Shown here in pieces: positions 25,726 through 34,053 of a stretch of 64,000 nt of DNA. The stretch covers positions 235,043 through 299,042 of the forward strand of contig NZ_LGKG01000141.1 of the NCBI RefSeq assembly GCF_001294335.1, given 5' to 3'. The position numbers were made by a program, and so were the translations under genes. The DNA is from Streptomyces chattanoogensis (GTDB lineage: Bacteria > Actinomycetota > Actinomycetes > Streptomycetales > Streptomycetaceae). The first letter of the stretch is position 1, and every line of letters starts with the position of its first letter. The notes beneath the pieces were generated by a model. The model did no database searches. It worked only from the letters and a program-made list of their open reading frames with translations, and was not told where the DNA came from.

Positions 25726-27102
25726 TCAGGCAGCGTACGGGGGAGGGGAGGCGACCGCGGAGGTCCGGGCCCCGTGCGGTCCGGACCGCACCGCCTCCGG
25801 CGCCGGGCGGGCCGCGGCGTGGTCCCGGGCGGAGCCCCGGCCGGGGGCCTCGGCGTAGTCCTTGAGCGTGATCGCGTTCGCGCCCCGCTGCACATCCTCG
25901 GCGATCTTCTTCGCGACCAGCTTCTTCCACGGCATGTGCGGCAGGATCCGCAGCATCAGATGGCGGAGCCGGATCCGGCCCCGCGTCGCCACGTTCATCT
26001 CCGTCACGAACTTCTCCGCCAGCCGGTGGTTGGCCGTGACATAGCCGCGCATCTCCGTCTCGTAGCGGTCGAAGGCCACCGCCGGATCGCCGCCCGCGGC
26101 CGCCAGCTCCCCGGCCAGGACGTACGCGCCGACCAGCGCCATCCCCGTGCCCTGTCCCGACGCCGGCGACGCGCAGTGCGCGGCATCGCCGAGCAGTACC
26201 ACCCGGCCGCTCGACCACCGGTCCATCTCGATCAGCTGCAGTCCGTCGAAGTAGAAGTCGGGGGCCTGGCGGGCCGCCTGGAGCAGCCGCGGTACGTTCC
26301 AGCCGCCGCTGCCTTCGAATGCGGCTTCCATCAGGTCCAGTTGCTGTGCCCGGTCCCGGTGGTCGTAGGTCATCCGGGGGGCGCGGAACGTCATCATGCC
26401 CTTGGCCGTCGGGTCCCCCGCCGAGCTGTACTCACAGATCAGCCTGTTGGGTAGGGCGTGGTACAACTCCTCGCGGTCCAGGCCGAGTTCGTTGGGCAGG
26501 GAGAAGACCGAGATATAGCTGCCGAGGTGGCGCGCGAAACGCTCCTCCGGGCCGAACGCCAGCCGCCGTACGTTCGAGTGGACCCCGTCGGCGCCGACGA
26601 CGAGGTCGAAACGGCGCGGGGCTCCTCGCTCGAAGGCCACCTCGACGCCCTCGGCGGTGGCGGGGCCGATGGCGGTGATCGAGTCGCCGAAGAGGTACTC
26701 GACGTCCGACCGGGTGCGGTCGTAGAGGATGCGCGCCAGGTCGCCGCGCATGATCTCGTCGTCGCGGCCGATCCGGGCGCCGAAGATGTCGGCGGGGAGC
26801 GTGGCGATCCGCTTGCCCTCGCCGTTGACGTAGGCGCCGGTCTGCATGTCCGTACTGGCGCGCTGGATGTCTTCCAGGATCCCCATCCGCTCGGCGACGT
26901 CGACCGCGGCGCCCCGGATGTCCACCTTGTAGCCGCCGGTACGGAGTTCGGGCGCGCGCTCCACGACGGTCACGGTGAATCCGTAGCGGTGCAGCCAGTG
27001 GGCGAGCGCCGGGCCGGCGATGCTCGCGCCGGAGATCAGAACGGATCGGGCGGGGCGGGGGTGCGGTCCGGCGGCGGGTGCGGTGGCGGGCAGGGCGGAC
27101 AT
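25726..27102 (-). CDS. FAD-dependent monooxygenase (PHBH fold)
   Basis: A 458-residue class A flavoprotein monooxygenase. Seen: SVLISGASIAGPALAHWLHRYGFTVTVVE (FAD dinucleotide fold), DLVVGADGVHSNVRR (DG motif), and GRVVLLGDAAHCASPASGQGTGMALVGAYVLAGEL (second FAD motif). It would hydroxylate or epoxidise a small aromatic-like substrate using NAD(P)H and oxygen. ATG at 27102 has AGGGA 6 bases upstream; the longer frame (to 27159) lacks a site. The promoter holds a long inverted repeat different from the CTGACG motif, so regulation is separate. Confidence 0.87.
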   Translation of the reverse strand: MSALPATAPAAGPHPRPARSVLISGASIAGPALAHWLHRYGFTVTVVERAPELRTGGYKVDIRGAAVDVAERMGILEDIQRASTDMQTGAYVNGEGKRIATLPADIFGARIGRDDEIMRGDLARILYDRTRSDVEYLFGDSITAIGPATAEGVEVAFERGAPRRFDLVVGADGVHSNVRRLAFGPEERFARHLGSYISVFSLPNELGLDREELYHALPNRLICEYSSAGDPTAKGMMTFRAPRMTYDHRDRAQQLDLMEAAFEGSGGWNVPRLLQAARQAPDFYFDGLQLIEMDRWSSGRVVLLGDAAHCASPASGQGTGMALVGAYVLAGELAAAGGDPAVAFDRYETEMRGYVTANHRLAEKFVTEMNVATRGRIRLRHLMLRILPHMPWKKLVAKKIAEDVQRGANAITLKDYAEAPGRGSARDHAAARPAPEAVRSGPHGARTSAVASPPPYAA

Positions 27103-27167
27103 GGCGGGTCCCTTCGGGCTGTGGTGCGGGGTGGGGCGATCGGCGCGTTGTGCGCTCACGCCCTCGA

Positions 27168-27209
27168 CTATACGAACGTCTTAAACAATTGTCTATGACG
27201 TTTGTATAG
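27168..27209. promoter_or_regulatory. Long inverted repeat, putative operator of the FAD monooxygenase
   Basis: Arms CTATACGAACGTC (27168-27180) and GACGTTTGTATAG (27197-27209) match 12 of 13. The AT-rich centre contains ACAATTGT-like sequence and is suited to a promoter. It lies 66 bp upstream of the monooxygenase start and 135 bp upstream of the VOC gene. The regulator is not in the window. Confidence 0.6.
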
Positions 27210-27343
27210 GCGAGGGGGAAGGGGCTGTGTAGGACACCCTCTGTCCTGCACCCTCCCTAGCGTTGGCCGCGCCTGCCCGCCCGCAGCGCGACGACGCAAC
27301 CGGGCATGACGCAACCGGCCATGACGAAGGACAGGGATCCGCA

Positions 27344-28123
27344 ATGAGTCACGTCACGATCAACCAGCCGATCGGCACGCCCACTTGGATCGACCTCGGG
27401 GTCCCGGACGGCGAGGGTCTCGGCCGCGCCCGGGCCTTCTACCGCGCGCTGTTCGGCTGGGAGTACGAGGAGCGGTCGGCGGCCACCGGCCCCTTCACCC
27501 TGTGTCTGCTGCGCGGGCTCCCGGTGGCTGCGCTGCGCCCCCGCTCCGTCGCGGACCTCGACGGCGAGTCCTGGTGGCACGTCTACCTCGCGACGGACGA
27601 CTGCGATGCCACGGCCGAGCGGATCACCGCCGCCGGCGGCACCCTGCTCGCGCCGCCGGCGGAGGCCGCCGGACTGGCCCGGACGGCCGCCGTCGAGGAC
27701 CCCGCCGGCGGCCGCTTCGGCCTCTGGCAGGGGCGTTCACTGCCCGGCTGCCGGCTCGTCAACGAGCCCGGCGCCCTGCTCCGCAACGACCTCGTCTGCC
27801 CGGCCCCCGCCCCGGCCCGCCGCTTCTACGGCACGGTCTTCGGCTTCACCCTCGACGGCAACCAGGACCTCCCGGACGCCGACTTCACCTTCCTCCGCCG
27901 CCCGGACGGCCACGAGATCGGCGGCATCTTCGGCGACCCGGACGCCCCGGCGGCCCGCTGGCAGACCCTCTTCGAGGTGGCGGGTACGGACGAACTGGCG
28001 GAACGTGCGGTCGCCGCGGGCGGTGCGGTGGACGACCCGACCGACACCCCGTACGGCCGGATGGCAGAGATCACCGACCCCTTCGGCACCCGCTTCAGCG
28101 TCGGCACGAGGCTTGCCGCCTAG
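27344..28123 (+). CDS. VOC (glyoxalase/bleomycin-resistance) family protein, two-domain
   Basis: A 259-residue protein with two tandem VOC modules: first from PTWIDLGVPDGEGLGRARAFYRALFGWEYE, second from LLRNDLVCPAPAPARRFYGTVFGFTL. Each carries the beta-alpha-beta-beta-beta pattern and ends in DPAGGRFGLWQ or DPFGTRFSVG. It resembles the protein at 35053-35817 (same GxWxDLxxP...FY pattern), so they are distant paralogues. ATG at 27344 has AGGGA upstream. It is divergent from the FAD monooxygenase and may share its inverted-repeat promoter. Ligand or substrate unknown. Confidence 0.83.
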   Translation: MSHVTINQPIGTPTWIDLGVPDGEGLGRARAFYRALFGWEYEERSAATGPFTLCLLRGLPVAALRPRSVADLDGESWWHVYLATDDCDATAERITAAGGTLLAPPAEAAGLARTAAVEDPAGGRFGLWQGRSLPGCRLVNEPGALLRNDLVCPAPAPARRFYGTVFGFTLDGNQDLPDADFTFLRRPDGHEIGGIFGDPDAPAARWQTLFEVAGTDELAERAVAAGGAVDDPTDTPYGRMAEITDPFGTRFSVGTRLAA

Positions 28124-28166
28124 GGCCGGACAGGCACTGGGTGTGCCGCACGGCTACGTCAGCCCG

Positions 28167-28814
28167 TCATGGCGTGTTCAGGTAGGCGAGGACGGCGAGG
28201 ACGCGGCGGTTGCTGTTGTCGTCATCGGTGATGCCGAGCTTGCCGAACATGGAGGTGGTGTACTTGCTGATGGCGCTTTCGCTGAGGAAGAGCCGCTGGC
28301 CGATGGCCTGGTTGGACAGCCCTTCGGCCATGAGGCCGAGCACGGAGTGCTCGCGTTCGGTGAGCTGTTCAAGCCGTCGGTTCGAGGATCCGGCGGACAG
28401 CAGTCTGGTGATGACGTCCGGGTCCATGGCGGTCCCGCCGCCGGCGACGCGTTCCAGGGCGTCGATGAACTGATCGGCGTGGAACACGCTCTCCTTGAGG
28501 AAGTAGCCGATGCCGCCCGCGCCGTCGGCCAGGAGCTCGCGGGCATAGAGCTGTTCGACGTGCTGGGAGAGGATCAGGACCGGCAGTCCGGGCAGTTCGC
28601 GGCGGGCGGCGAGAGCCGCCCGCAGGCCCTCGTCCGACTGGGTCGGCGGCATACGGACGTCGATGACGGCGACATCCGGCCGCCACGTCAGCAGCGCGTC
28701 GAGCGTCTCGGGCCCGGTGGCTGCCGTCGCCACCACCTGGTGTCCGTACGCCTCGACGAGGCGCACCAGCCCGTCGCGCAGGAGGTAGAGGTCTTCGGCT
28801 ACAACGATTCGCAT
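28167..28814 (-). CDS. NarL/LuxR-family response regulator
   Basis: A 215-residue regulator: receiver domain 1-120 with acidic pair at 7-8, phospho-acceptor Asp52 (VAVIDVRMPP) and Lys in GIGYFLKES; LuxR-type helix-turn-helix at about 145-205 (LTEREHSVLGLMAEGLSNQAIGQRLFLSESAISKYTTSMFGKLGI). Start ATG at 28814 overlaps the histidine kinase end by 16 bp, so the pair is coupled and cognate. The open frame extends far upstream inside the kinase gene and is a shadow there. Confidence 0.9.
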   Translation of the reverse strand: MRIVVAEDLYLLRDGLVRLVEAYGHQVVATAATGPETLDALLTWRPDVAVIDVRMPPTQSDEGLRAALAARRELPGLPVLILSQHVEQLYARELLADGAGGIGYFLKESVFHADQFIDALERVAGGGTAMDPDVITRLLSAGSSNRRLEQLTEREHSVLGLMAEGLSNQAIGQRLFLSESAISKYTTSMFGKLGITDDDNSNRRVLAVLAYLNTP

Positions 28815-30064
28815 GGCACCACCATTCTTGCGCAGGTCGGGCCGCCCGCCGGGCTGGTGATCTCCAGGGTGCCGCCGAAGACCGCGAGGCGGCGGTGCAG
28901 CCCCGCAAGTCCACCGCCGGCGCGCACACCGGCTCCGCCGCGGCCGTCGTCCTCCACGTCGACGACGAGGCCGGTGTCGTCCCGGGTGAGGGAGATCCGC
29001 GCCCGGGTCGCGTGGGCGTGCTTGACCGCGTTGGTCAGCAGTTCGGCGATCCCGAAGTACACGGCGGACTCGATCGGCGGGTCGAGGCGGAGCCGAAGGC
29101 CTGCGCTGACCTCCGTCTCGAGCGGGCTGTCCAGGGCAAGGGCGCGGACGGCATCGACGAGCCCCCGCTCGTTCAGCACCGGCGGGTTGATTCCCCTGAC
29201 CAGTTCGCGGAGTTCGGTCAGTGACGTGGCGGCGCCGGCGCGTGCCTCCTGCATCAGCGTCTTGGCCTGCTCGGGATCGGTCTCCATCAGCTTCTCCGCA
29301 GTCGCCAGAGCGAGCCCGAGCGCGACCAGGCGTGCCTGTGCCCCGTCGTGCAGGTCCCGCTCGATCCGGCGGATCTCGGCGGCCTGTGCGACCGTCGCAT
29401 CCGCGCGCTGGGCCGTCAGCTCGTCCACCCGGTCCGCCAGCGCCATCGCAGGCGAGGGGCGCAGGAAGTGGACGGCCACCCGCTCGACGGACCGCCAGGC
29501 GTACGGGGCGCAGACGACGGCCACGGCCAGTCCGAGCAGCCCGAGGGCGCGCGCGGGGAGCGCCGGCCGGGACAGCCCGACGACCGCTCCCGCGACCCCG
29601 GCCGGCGGGAGGGCCGCGATCACGCCCACGGTGAACGGGGCGATGGCCGTGAAGCGCAGGTCGCGCCAGGTCGCCGGGTCGCTCCACCGGATCCGCCACT
29701 TCTGGTCCATGAGGGCGTCGCGGCTGGTGCGTTCGTAGCTGAAGCCGTTCCACCAGTACCCGGTGGACATCTGCGTCACCGGCCCGGCCTGCCGGTATCC
29801 GGCGGGGATGACGGTGGCGGTCCATCTCGCGACGAGGTGGCGGACCATCCGGCAGACCGGGCGGGACAGGGCGAGCGTGCCCACACACACCAGCACCAAC
29901 GGCGCTACCCACGACCACGGGTTCCCCGGCCCCCACCAGATCCCCAGCGCCACCGCAGCGGCCCACACGGCCGGGACCAGCATGCTGACGACCGCCACCA
30001 GGCACGCGCGCACCAACCCCACGCCGACACGTGCCGCCCACGACACCAGCTGTCGCATGGCCAT
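28799..30064 (-). CDS. Sensor histidine kinase, HisKA_3 type
   Basis: A 421-residue kinase (from ATG 30064). Hydrophobic segments occur at about 10-60 and 150-200, in two pairs, with no large extracellular domain. Dimerisation/phosphotransfer motif RRIERDLHDGAQARLVALGLA with the phospho-His, then HATPase motifs ELLTNAVKHA and VEDDGRGGAG. Starts at 30088 (MKREGREG), 30064 or 30058 are all possible; AGGGA sits 6 bases before 30058 and GAAGGA 9 before 30064. Partner is the response regulator at 28167. The divergent membrane protein at 30249 is a likely target or accessory. Confidence 0.87.
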   Translation of the reverse strand: MAMRQLVSWAARVGVGLVRACLVAVVSMLVPAVWAAAVALGIWWGPGNPWSWVAPLVLVCVGTLALSRPVCRMVRHLVARWTATVIPAGYRQAGPVTQMSTGYWWNGFSYERTSRDALMDQKWRIRWSDPATWRDLRFTAIAPFTVGVIAALPPAGVAGAVVGLSRPALPARALGLLGLAVAVVCAPYAWRSVERVAVHFLRPSPAMALADRVDELTAQRADATVAQAAEIRRIERDLHDGAQARLVALGLALATAEKLMETDPEQAKTLMQEARAGAATSLTELRELVRGINPPVLNERGLVDAVRALALDSPLETEVSAGLRLRLDPPIESAVYFGIAELLTNAVKHAHATRARISLTRDDTGLVVDVEDDGRGGAGVRAGGGLAGLHRRLAVFGGTLEITSPAGGPTCARMVVPCESL

Positions 30065-30248
30065 TCCCTCTCGTCCTTCTCGCTTCATGACCCCCACTGT
30101 GCGCCGCAAGGAGCCCGATCTCCGCCGGATCGGCCCGGTAGTGGGTCTGGCCCCACCCACCCGTACGTCCAGGCCCATACCGCACCACCCCTGCGCTCCC
30201 TAGCGTCGACACCACGACAACGGCACGACCGAAGAGAGACGAAGAGAC

Positions 30249-30698
30249 ATGGAAACGATCGACCACACCACGGCCGCGGCCGGCCACCTCCACCAGCCCC
30301 ACACCCAGCGGGCCTTCGGCGCGGTGAAGAAATGCGTCGCGGGATACGGCGCGCTCGGCGTCGCGGTCCTCCTCGTGGACGTCATCCTCTCGGTCAAGGG
30401 CCACAAGGTCTCGTCGTTCATGTGGGGCCGCACCGGCGGAGTGCTCGCGAGCGCCGTGGTGGCCTACTGGCTGACCGGCCTGGCCGCACGGGGATCGCGC
30501 TCGGCCTATCTGCGGGTGCGCATCATGTCGGTCGTCGCGCCGCTCGCGATCGTCGCCATCGACAGCATCCCCGGCGCCCTCCCGCCGTGGTTCGTCGCGA
30601 TGCAGATCGCCGGCGCCCTCGTTCTCGCCCCGGCCGCCTTCCTCACCAACGGATCCGGACTGCGCGCCGCTTTCCCCAAGAGCTCCAGGCGCTCCTAA
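30249..30698 (+). CDS. Small membrane protein divergent from the two-component system
   Basis: A 149-residue protein with about four hydrophobic segments (roughly 28-48, 60-78, 92-110, 118-135) and a His/Thr-rich N-terminus (METIDHTTAAAGHLHQPHTQ). No family is recognised. ATG at 30249 with a purine-rich GAAGAGAGACGAAGAGAC leader. It is divergently transcribed from the histidine kinase across about 185 bp and is a plausible target of that system, which is inference. Confidence 0.75.
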   Translation: METIDHTTAAAGHLHQPHTQRAFGAVKKCVAGYGALGVAVLLVDVILSVKGHKVSSFMWGRTGGVLASAVVAYWLTGLAARGSRSAYLRVRIMSVVAPLAIVAIDSIPGALPPWFVAMQIAGALVLAPAAFLTNGSGLRAAFPKSSRRS

Positions 30699-30740
30699 GG
30701 CCCGTAGGTCTTGCAGGGCTTGCAGGGCTCGTAGGGACCC

Positions 30741-31952
30741 CTATCCCCGCCCCAGGACCACCGTCCCCGACGAGCAGAACCAGCCACCCGTACCGGACGC
30801 GACGGCGAGGTGCGGGAGCCGGCCGCCGGGCTTGCGGACCTGGCGCTCGGGACCGTATTCGCCGCGGAGTTGGCGTACGGCCTCGACCAGCAGGAACAGG
30901 CCGCGCATCCCCGGATGGCAGGCGGCCAGGCCGCCGCCGTCGGTGTTGACCGGCAGTTCGCCGTCGCGCAGCAGCCGCCCCTTCCCGACGAACGCGCCGC
31001 CTTCGCCCTTGGCGCAGAAACCCAGGTCCTCCAGCGTCACGAGGGTCATATAGGTGAAGGCGTCGTAGATCTCGGCGAGGTCGATGTCGGCGGGGCGGAC
31101 ACCGGCGCGTTCGAAGGCGAGACGGCCGGAGACCGCGGCCGGCGAGACGGTGAAGTCGTCCCACTCGGACATCGTGGTGTGGGAGACCGCGGTGCCGCAG
31201 CCGAGCACCCAGACGGGGGGTTTGGCCAGGTCGGGGACGTAGTCCTCGGCGGCGAGCAGGACCGCGCAGCCGCCGTCGGAACGGATGCAGCAGTGCAGTT
31301 TGGTGAACGGGTCGGCGATCATCGGGCCGGCGAGGACCTCGTCGACGGTGACCGGGGTGCGGTACATGGCGTCCGGGTTGGCCGCCGCGTTGGCCCGTGC
31401 CTGGACGGCGACCTCGGCCAACTGCTCCAGGGTGGTGCCGTATTGATGCATATGGCGGCGGGCGGCCATGGCGTATTTGGCGATCAGGGTGTGTCCGTAG
31501 GGGACCTCGAACTGGAGCGGGCCGCGGGCGCCGAAGGAGAGGTTGGACGTACGGCGTCCGGCCTTGATGTCGGCGCGGGCCGTGGAGCCGTAGACCAGGA
31601 GTACGGCGTTGGCGTGGCCCGCGGCGATCGCGTCGGCGGCGTGCGCGGCCAGGACTTCCCAGGTGGCGCCGCCGACGGCGGTGGAGTCGACCCAGGTGGG
31701 GCGCAGGCCCAGGTATTCGGCGACCTCCACGGGTGCGAGGGTGCCCAGGCCGGCCGAGGCGAAGCCGTCGATCACCGACCGGTCCAGACCGCTGTCGGCG
31801 AGCGCCCGGCGGGCGGCCTGGGCGTGCAGGGCGTACGGGGTGGCCTCGTCCACGCGCCCGCAGTCGGACAGGGCGACTCCGGCGACGACGGCCTTGCGAG
31901 GGCGGTGCGGGCGGCGGTGCCCGGAGGGGGTCCCTGGTGTCCCTGGCGTCAT
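30741..31952 (-). CDS. Thiolase-fold lipid-transfer-type protein (Ltp/SCPx thiolase family)
   Basis: A 403-residue thiolase-superfamily protein. Seen: VVAGVALSDCGRVDEATPY, YGTTLEQLAEVAVQARANAAANPDAM, RSDGGCAVLLAAEDY, IYDAFTYMTLVTLEDLGF, GELPVNTDGGGLAACHPGM. The segment where thiolases carry the nucleophilic Cys reads GGATWEV, as in Ltp2-like retro-aldolases that need a DUF35 partner rather than true thiolases. ATG at 31952, with a GTPGTP repeat at the N-terminus. An operator begins 5 bp before the ATG, so the mRNA would be nearly leaderless. Divergent from the acyl-CoA dehydrogenase at 32127. Confidence 0.83.
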   Translation of the reverse strand: MTPGTPGTPSGHRRPHRPRKAVVAGVALSDCGRVDEATPYALHAQAARRALADSGLDRSVIDGFASAGLGTLAPVEVAEYLGLRPTWVDSTAVGGATWEVLAAHAADAIAAGHANAVLLVYGSTARADIKAGRRTSNLSFGARGPLQFEVPYGHTLIAKYAMAARRHMHQYGTTLEQLAEVAVQARANAAANPDAMYRTPVTVDEVLAGPMIADPFTKLHCCIRSDGGCAVLLAAEDYVPDLAKPPVWVLGCGTAVSHTTMSEWDDFTVSPAAVSGRLAFERAGVRPADIDLAEIYDAFTYMTLVTLEDLGFCAKGEGGAFVGKGRLLRDGELPVNTDGGGLAACHPGMRGLFLLVEAVRQLRGEYGPERQVRKPGGRLPHLAVASGTGGWFCSSGTVVLGRG

Positions 31953-31956
31953 GGAT

Positions 31957-31971
31957 CTGACGGTACATCAG
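31957..31971. promoter_or_regulatory. Palindromic operator (site 7)
   Basis: CTGACGGTACATCAG, extended to a 19-bp palindrome (31955-31973), only 4 bp from the thiolase-like start codon. Confidence 0.7.
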
Positions 31972-32041
31972 ATTCGGGGGCGCGGGCAGGGCCCCGGGCG
32001 CCGGTGCGCGGCTCTAGGAAAGTCGGGATGCCGTACCTAAC

Positions 32042-32056
32042 ATGACGTGCCGTCAG
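32042..32056. promoter_or_regulatory. Palindromic operator (site 8)
   Basis: ATGACGTGCCGTCAG, one base from consensus, 70 bp upstream of the acyl-CoA dehydrogenase start at 32127 and 85 bp from site 7. Confidence 0.7.
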
Positions 32057-32126
32057 ATCAGAGGCCGGGGCCCGTTGGAACGGACGGGCGCCCGGGCGCT
32101 GCCGTACGGCCGGGAGGAGCCCGCCG

Positions 32127-33386
32127 ATGGACGCCGCGTTCACCGAGGAGCAGGACGAGATCCGCCGAACCCTGCGCGAACTGCTGCACAAGCGCTGCGG
32201 GCCGGACGAGGTCAAGGCGGCGGTACGGACCCCGCCCGGGTACGACCGGGCGCTGTGGCGGCAGCTCGCCGGACAGCTCGGACTGCCGGGACTGGCCCTG
32301 CCCGCGGCATACGGCGGCGCCGGCTGCGGGCCCACCGAACTCGCTCTGGCCTGTGAGGAGACCGGCCGCGTTCTGCTGCCGTCGCCGCTGATCGCCACCG
32401 CCGCGCTCGCCGCGCCGCTGATCCTGGCCCTGGGCACGCAGGGGCAGCGCGAGGGGCTGCTGCCGAAGCTCGCCACCGGGGAGCTGACCGCGACCCTCGC
32501 CGTACCGGGCGGGCAGCTGGCGACCGCGCTGGCGCTGACCGGGCCGAACGCCGGGGACTGGGCGGGCGGCGGCCGTGCGGGCGGCATCCAGGCGGGGGCG
32601 CGGGCCGGAGGCTGGCGGCTGTACGGGGAGGCCGCGCAGGTCCTCGACGGGCATACCGCGGACGTCCTCCTGGTGGCCGCGCACACCGGTGGCTTCGCGC
32701 GCAGCCGCACCCTGGTCTTTCTCGTACGGGCCAACACCCCGGGCCTGGTGCGGACCCGGCAGACCGCGATGGACGAGACCCGGCCGCAGGCGCGCATCGA
32801 ACTGCGGGATGTGGCGGCCGAGTTGCTGGGGGAGGGCGAGGGGGAGAGGGGGGACGGTGCGGTGGCCGGTGTGCTGGCCGCCACCGGGGCCGGGGCGGCA
32901 GCGGCGCTGGCCGCCGAGGCGGTCGGTGCGGCCGATGCCGCGCTCGCCCGTACCGTCGAGTACGTCCAGGCACGCGAGCAGTTCGGGCGGCCCGTCGGCG
33001 CCTTCCAGGCCGTGCAGCACCGGCTCGCCGATCTGTATGTGGCGGTGCAGGCGGCGCGCTCGGCGGCGTACTACGCGGCCTGGTCGGCGGGCGGCGCCCG
33101 CCCCGGGGGCCGCCGCACGGCCGAACCGGGGGCGGCCTCGCTGGCGCTCGCGCAGGCGCTGGAGACGCTGCGGAAGGTGGCCGCCGAGGCGATCCAGCTG
33201 CACGGTGGGATCGGCTTCACCTGGGAGCACGACGCGCATCTCTACTTCAAGCGCGCGGCCTGTGACGAGCTGCTGCTGGGGCCGGTGCACCGGTTGCGGG
33301 CGAGGGCCGCCGAGGAGGCCGGGCTGTTCGCGGACGTCAACGGGGCGCCGGAGGCATCCGGCGTGCGCGAGGCGGTCGATGCGTGA
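32127..33386 (+). CDS. Acyl-CoA dehydrogenase (FadE-type)
   Basis: A 419-residue flavoprotein. Seen: FTEEQDEIRRTLRELLHKRCG, LPAAYGGAGCGPTELALACEETGRVLLPSPL, YVQAREQFGRPVGAFQAVQHRLADLYVAVQAAR, and IQLHGGIGFTWEHDAHLYFKRA. Architecture matches the second subunit of FadE pairs (compare 9007) with a fuller central domain. No second dehydrogenase is adjacent, so it may act alone or with a subunit coded elsewhere. ATG at 32127, 15 bp after GGGAGG. Its stop overlaps the F420-type gene (GTGATG at 33383). Confidence 0.87.
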   Translation: MDAAFTEEQDEIRRTLRELLHKRCGPDEVKAAVRTPPGYDRALWRQLAGQLGLPGLALPAAYGGAGCGPTELALACEETGRVLLPSPLIATAALAAPLILALGTQGQREGLLPKLATGELTATLAVPGGQLATALALTGPNAGDWAGGGRAGGIQAGARAGGWRLYGEAAQVLDGHTADVLLVAAHTGGFARSRTLVFLVRANTPGLVRTRQTAMDETRPQARIELRDVAAELLGEGEGERGDGAVAGVLAATGAGAAAALAAEAVGAADAALARTVEYVQAREQFGRPVGAFQAVQHRLADLYVAVQAARSAAYYAAWSAGGARPGGRRTAEPGAASLALAQALETLRKVAAEAIQLHGGIGFTWEHDAHLYFKRAACDELLLGPVHRLRARAAEEAGLFADVNGAPEASGVREAVDA

Positions 33387-33856
33387 TGCCGCCCGGTGAG
33401 CGACTGCTGCAGAAGGCCTCCTCGACCCGTACGTTCGCCCGTGTCGCCCCGCACGTCATCCCCGCGCTGGACCGCGCCGTACACCGGCTGACCCGCGGAA
33501 AGGTGCTGCTCAGCGCCCGGATGCTGCCCGGTGTGATCCTCACCGCGACCGGGGCGAGAAGCGGGCTGCCGCGGCGCACCCCGCTGGCGTGCATGCCGGA
33601 GGACGGCGGCAGCTGGCTGCTGGTCGGCAGCAACTTCGGACGCCCTGAACACCCCGCCTGGACGGGGAATTTGCTCAAGCATCCGGATGCGGAGGTCAGT
33701 TGGCGGGGGCGGGACATCCCCGTACGGGCCCGGCTGCTCGCCGGGGCGGAGCGGGAGCGGGCCTGGCGGGCGGCGCTCGCCTTCTGGCCGCCGTACGCCG
33801 TCTATCAGGCGCGGGTGGAACGGGAGATCCGGCTCTTCCGGCTCGAGCGGCGCTGA
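33383..33856 (+). CDS. Nitroreductase/deazaflavin (F420)-dependent family protein (Ddn-like)
   Basis: A 157-residue protein of the split-barrel family that includes mycobacterial Ddn. Seen: RMLPGVILTATGARSGLPRRTPLACMPEDGGSWLLVGSNFGRPEHPAWTGNLLKHPDAEVSWRGRDIPVRARLL. The pattern TGxxSGxxRxTPL with GSNxGxxxHPAWxxNL is typical of F420H2-dependent reductases that act on ring compounds. GTG at 33383 overlaps the dehydrogenase stop, so both share site 8 control. The pair suggests F420 chemistry within the regulon. Confidence 0.85.
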   Translation: MMPPGERLLQKASSTRTFARVAPHVIPALDRAVHRLTRGKVLLSARMLPGVILTATGARSGLPRRTPLACMPEDGGSWLLVGSNFGRPEHPAWTGNLLKHPDAEVSWRGRDIPVRARLLAGAERERAWRAALAFWPPYAVYQARVEREIRLFRLERR

Positions 33857-33870
33857 GCGCGGACACGGCG

Positions 33871-33932
33871 CTGTACACACAGCGGGTGCCGTACGGCCCT
33901 CAGGGCTCGGACGGCACCCGCTGTGTGTACAG
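33871..33932. terminator. 22-bp perfect inverted repeat between convergent genes
   Basis: Arms 33871-33892 and 33911-33932 are exactly complementary over 22 bp around an 18-base GC-rich loop, and more TGTACA-type sequence follows (33934-33951). It lies between the convergent F420-type and TetR genes and is probably a bidirectional terminator. Confidence 0.7.
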
Positions 33933-34053
33933 CTGTACTGCGTGTGTACAGCTGCACTGTTATGGCAGGACGGATGCAGGACGGTGCAGGACCGGTCGCG
34001 AACCGGTCCGGCGGCGGCAGTGCCGACTACGTCATCGGCTACTTCGCCATGGG

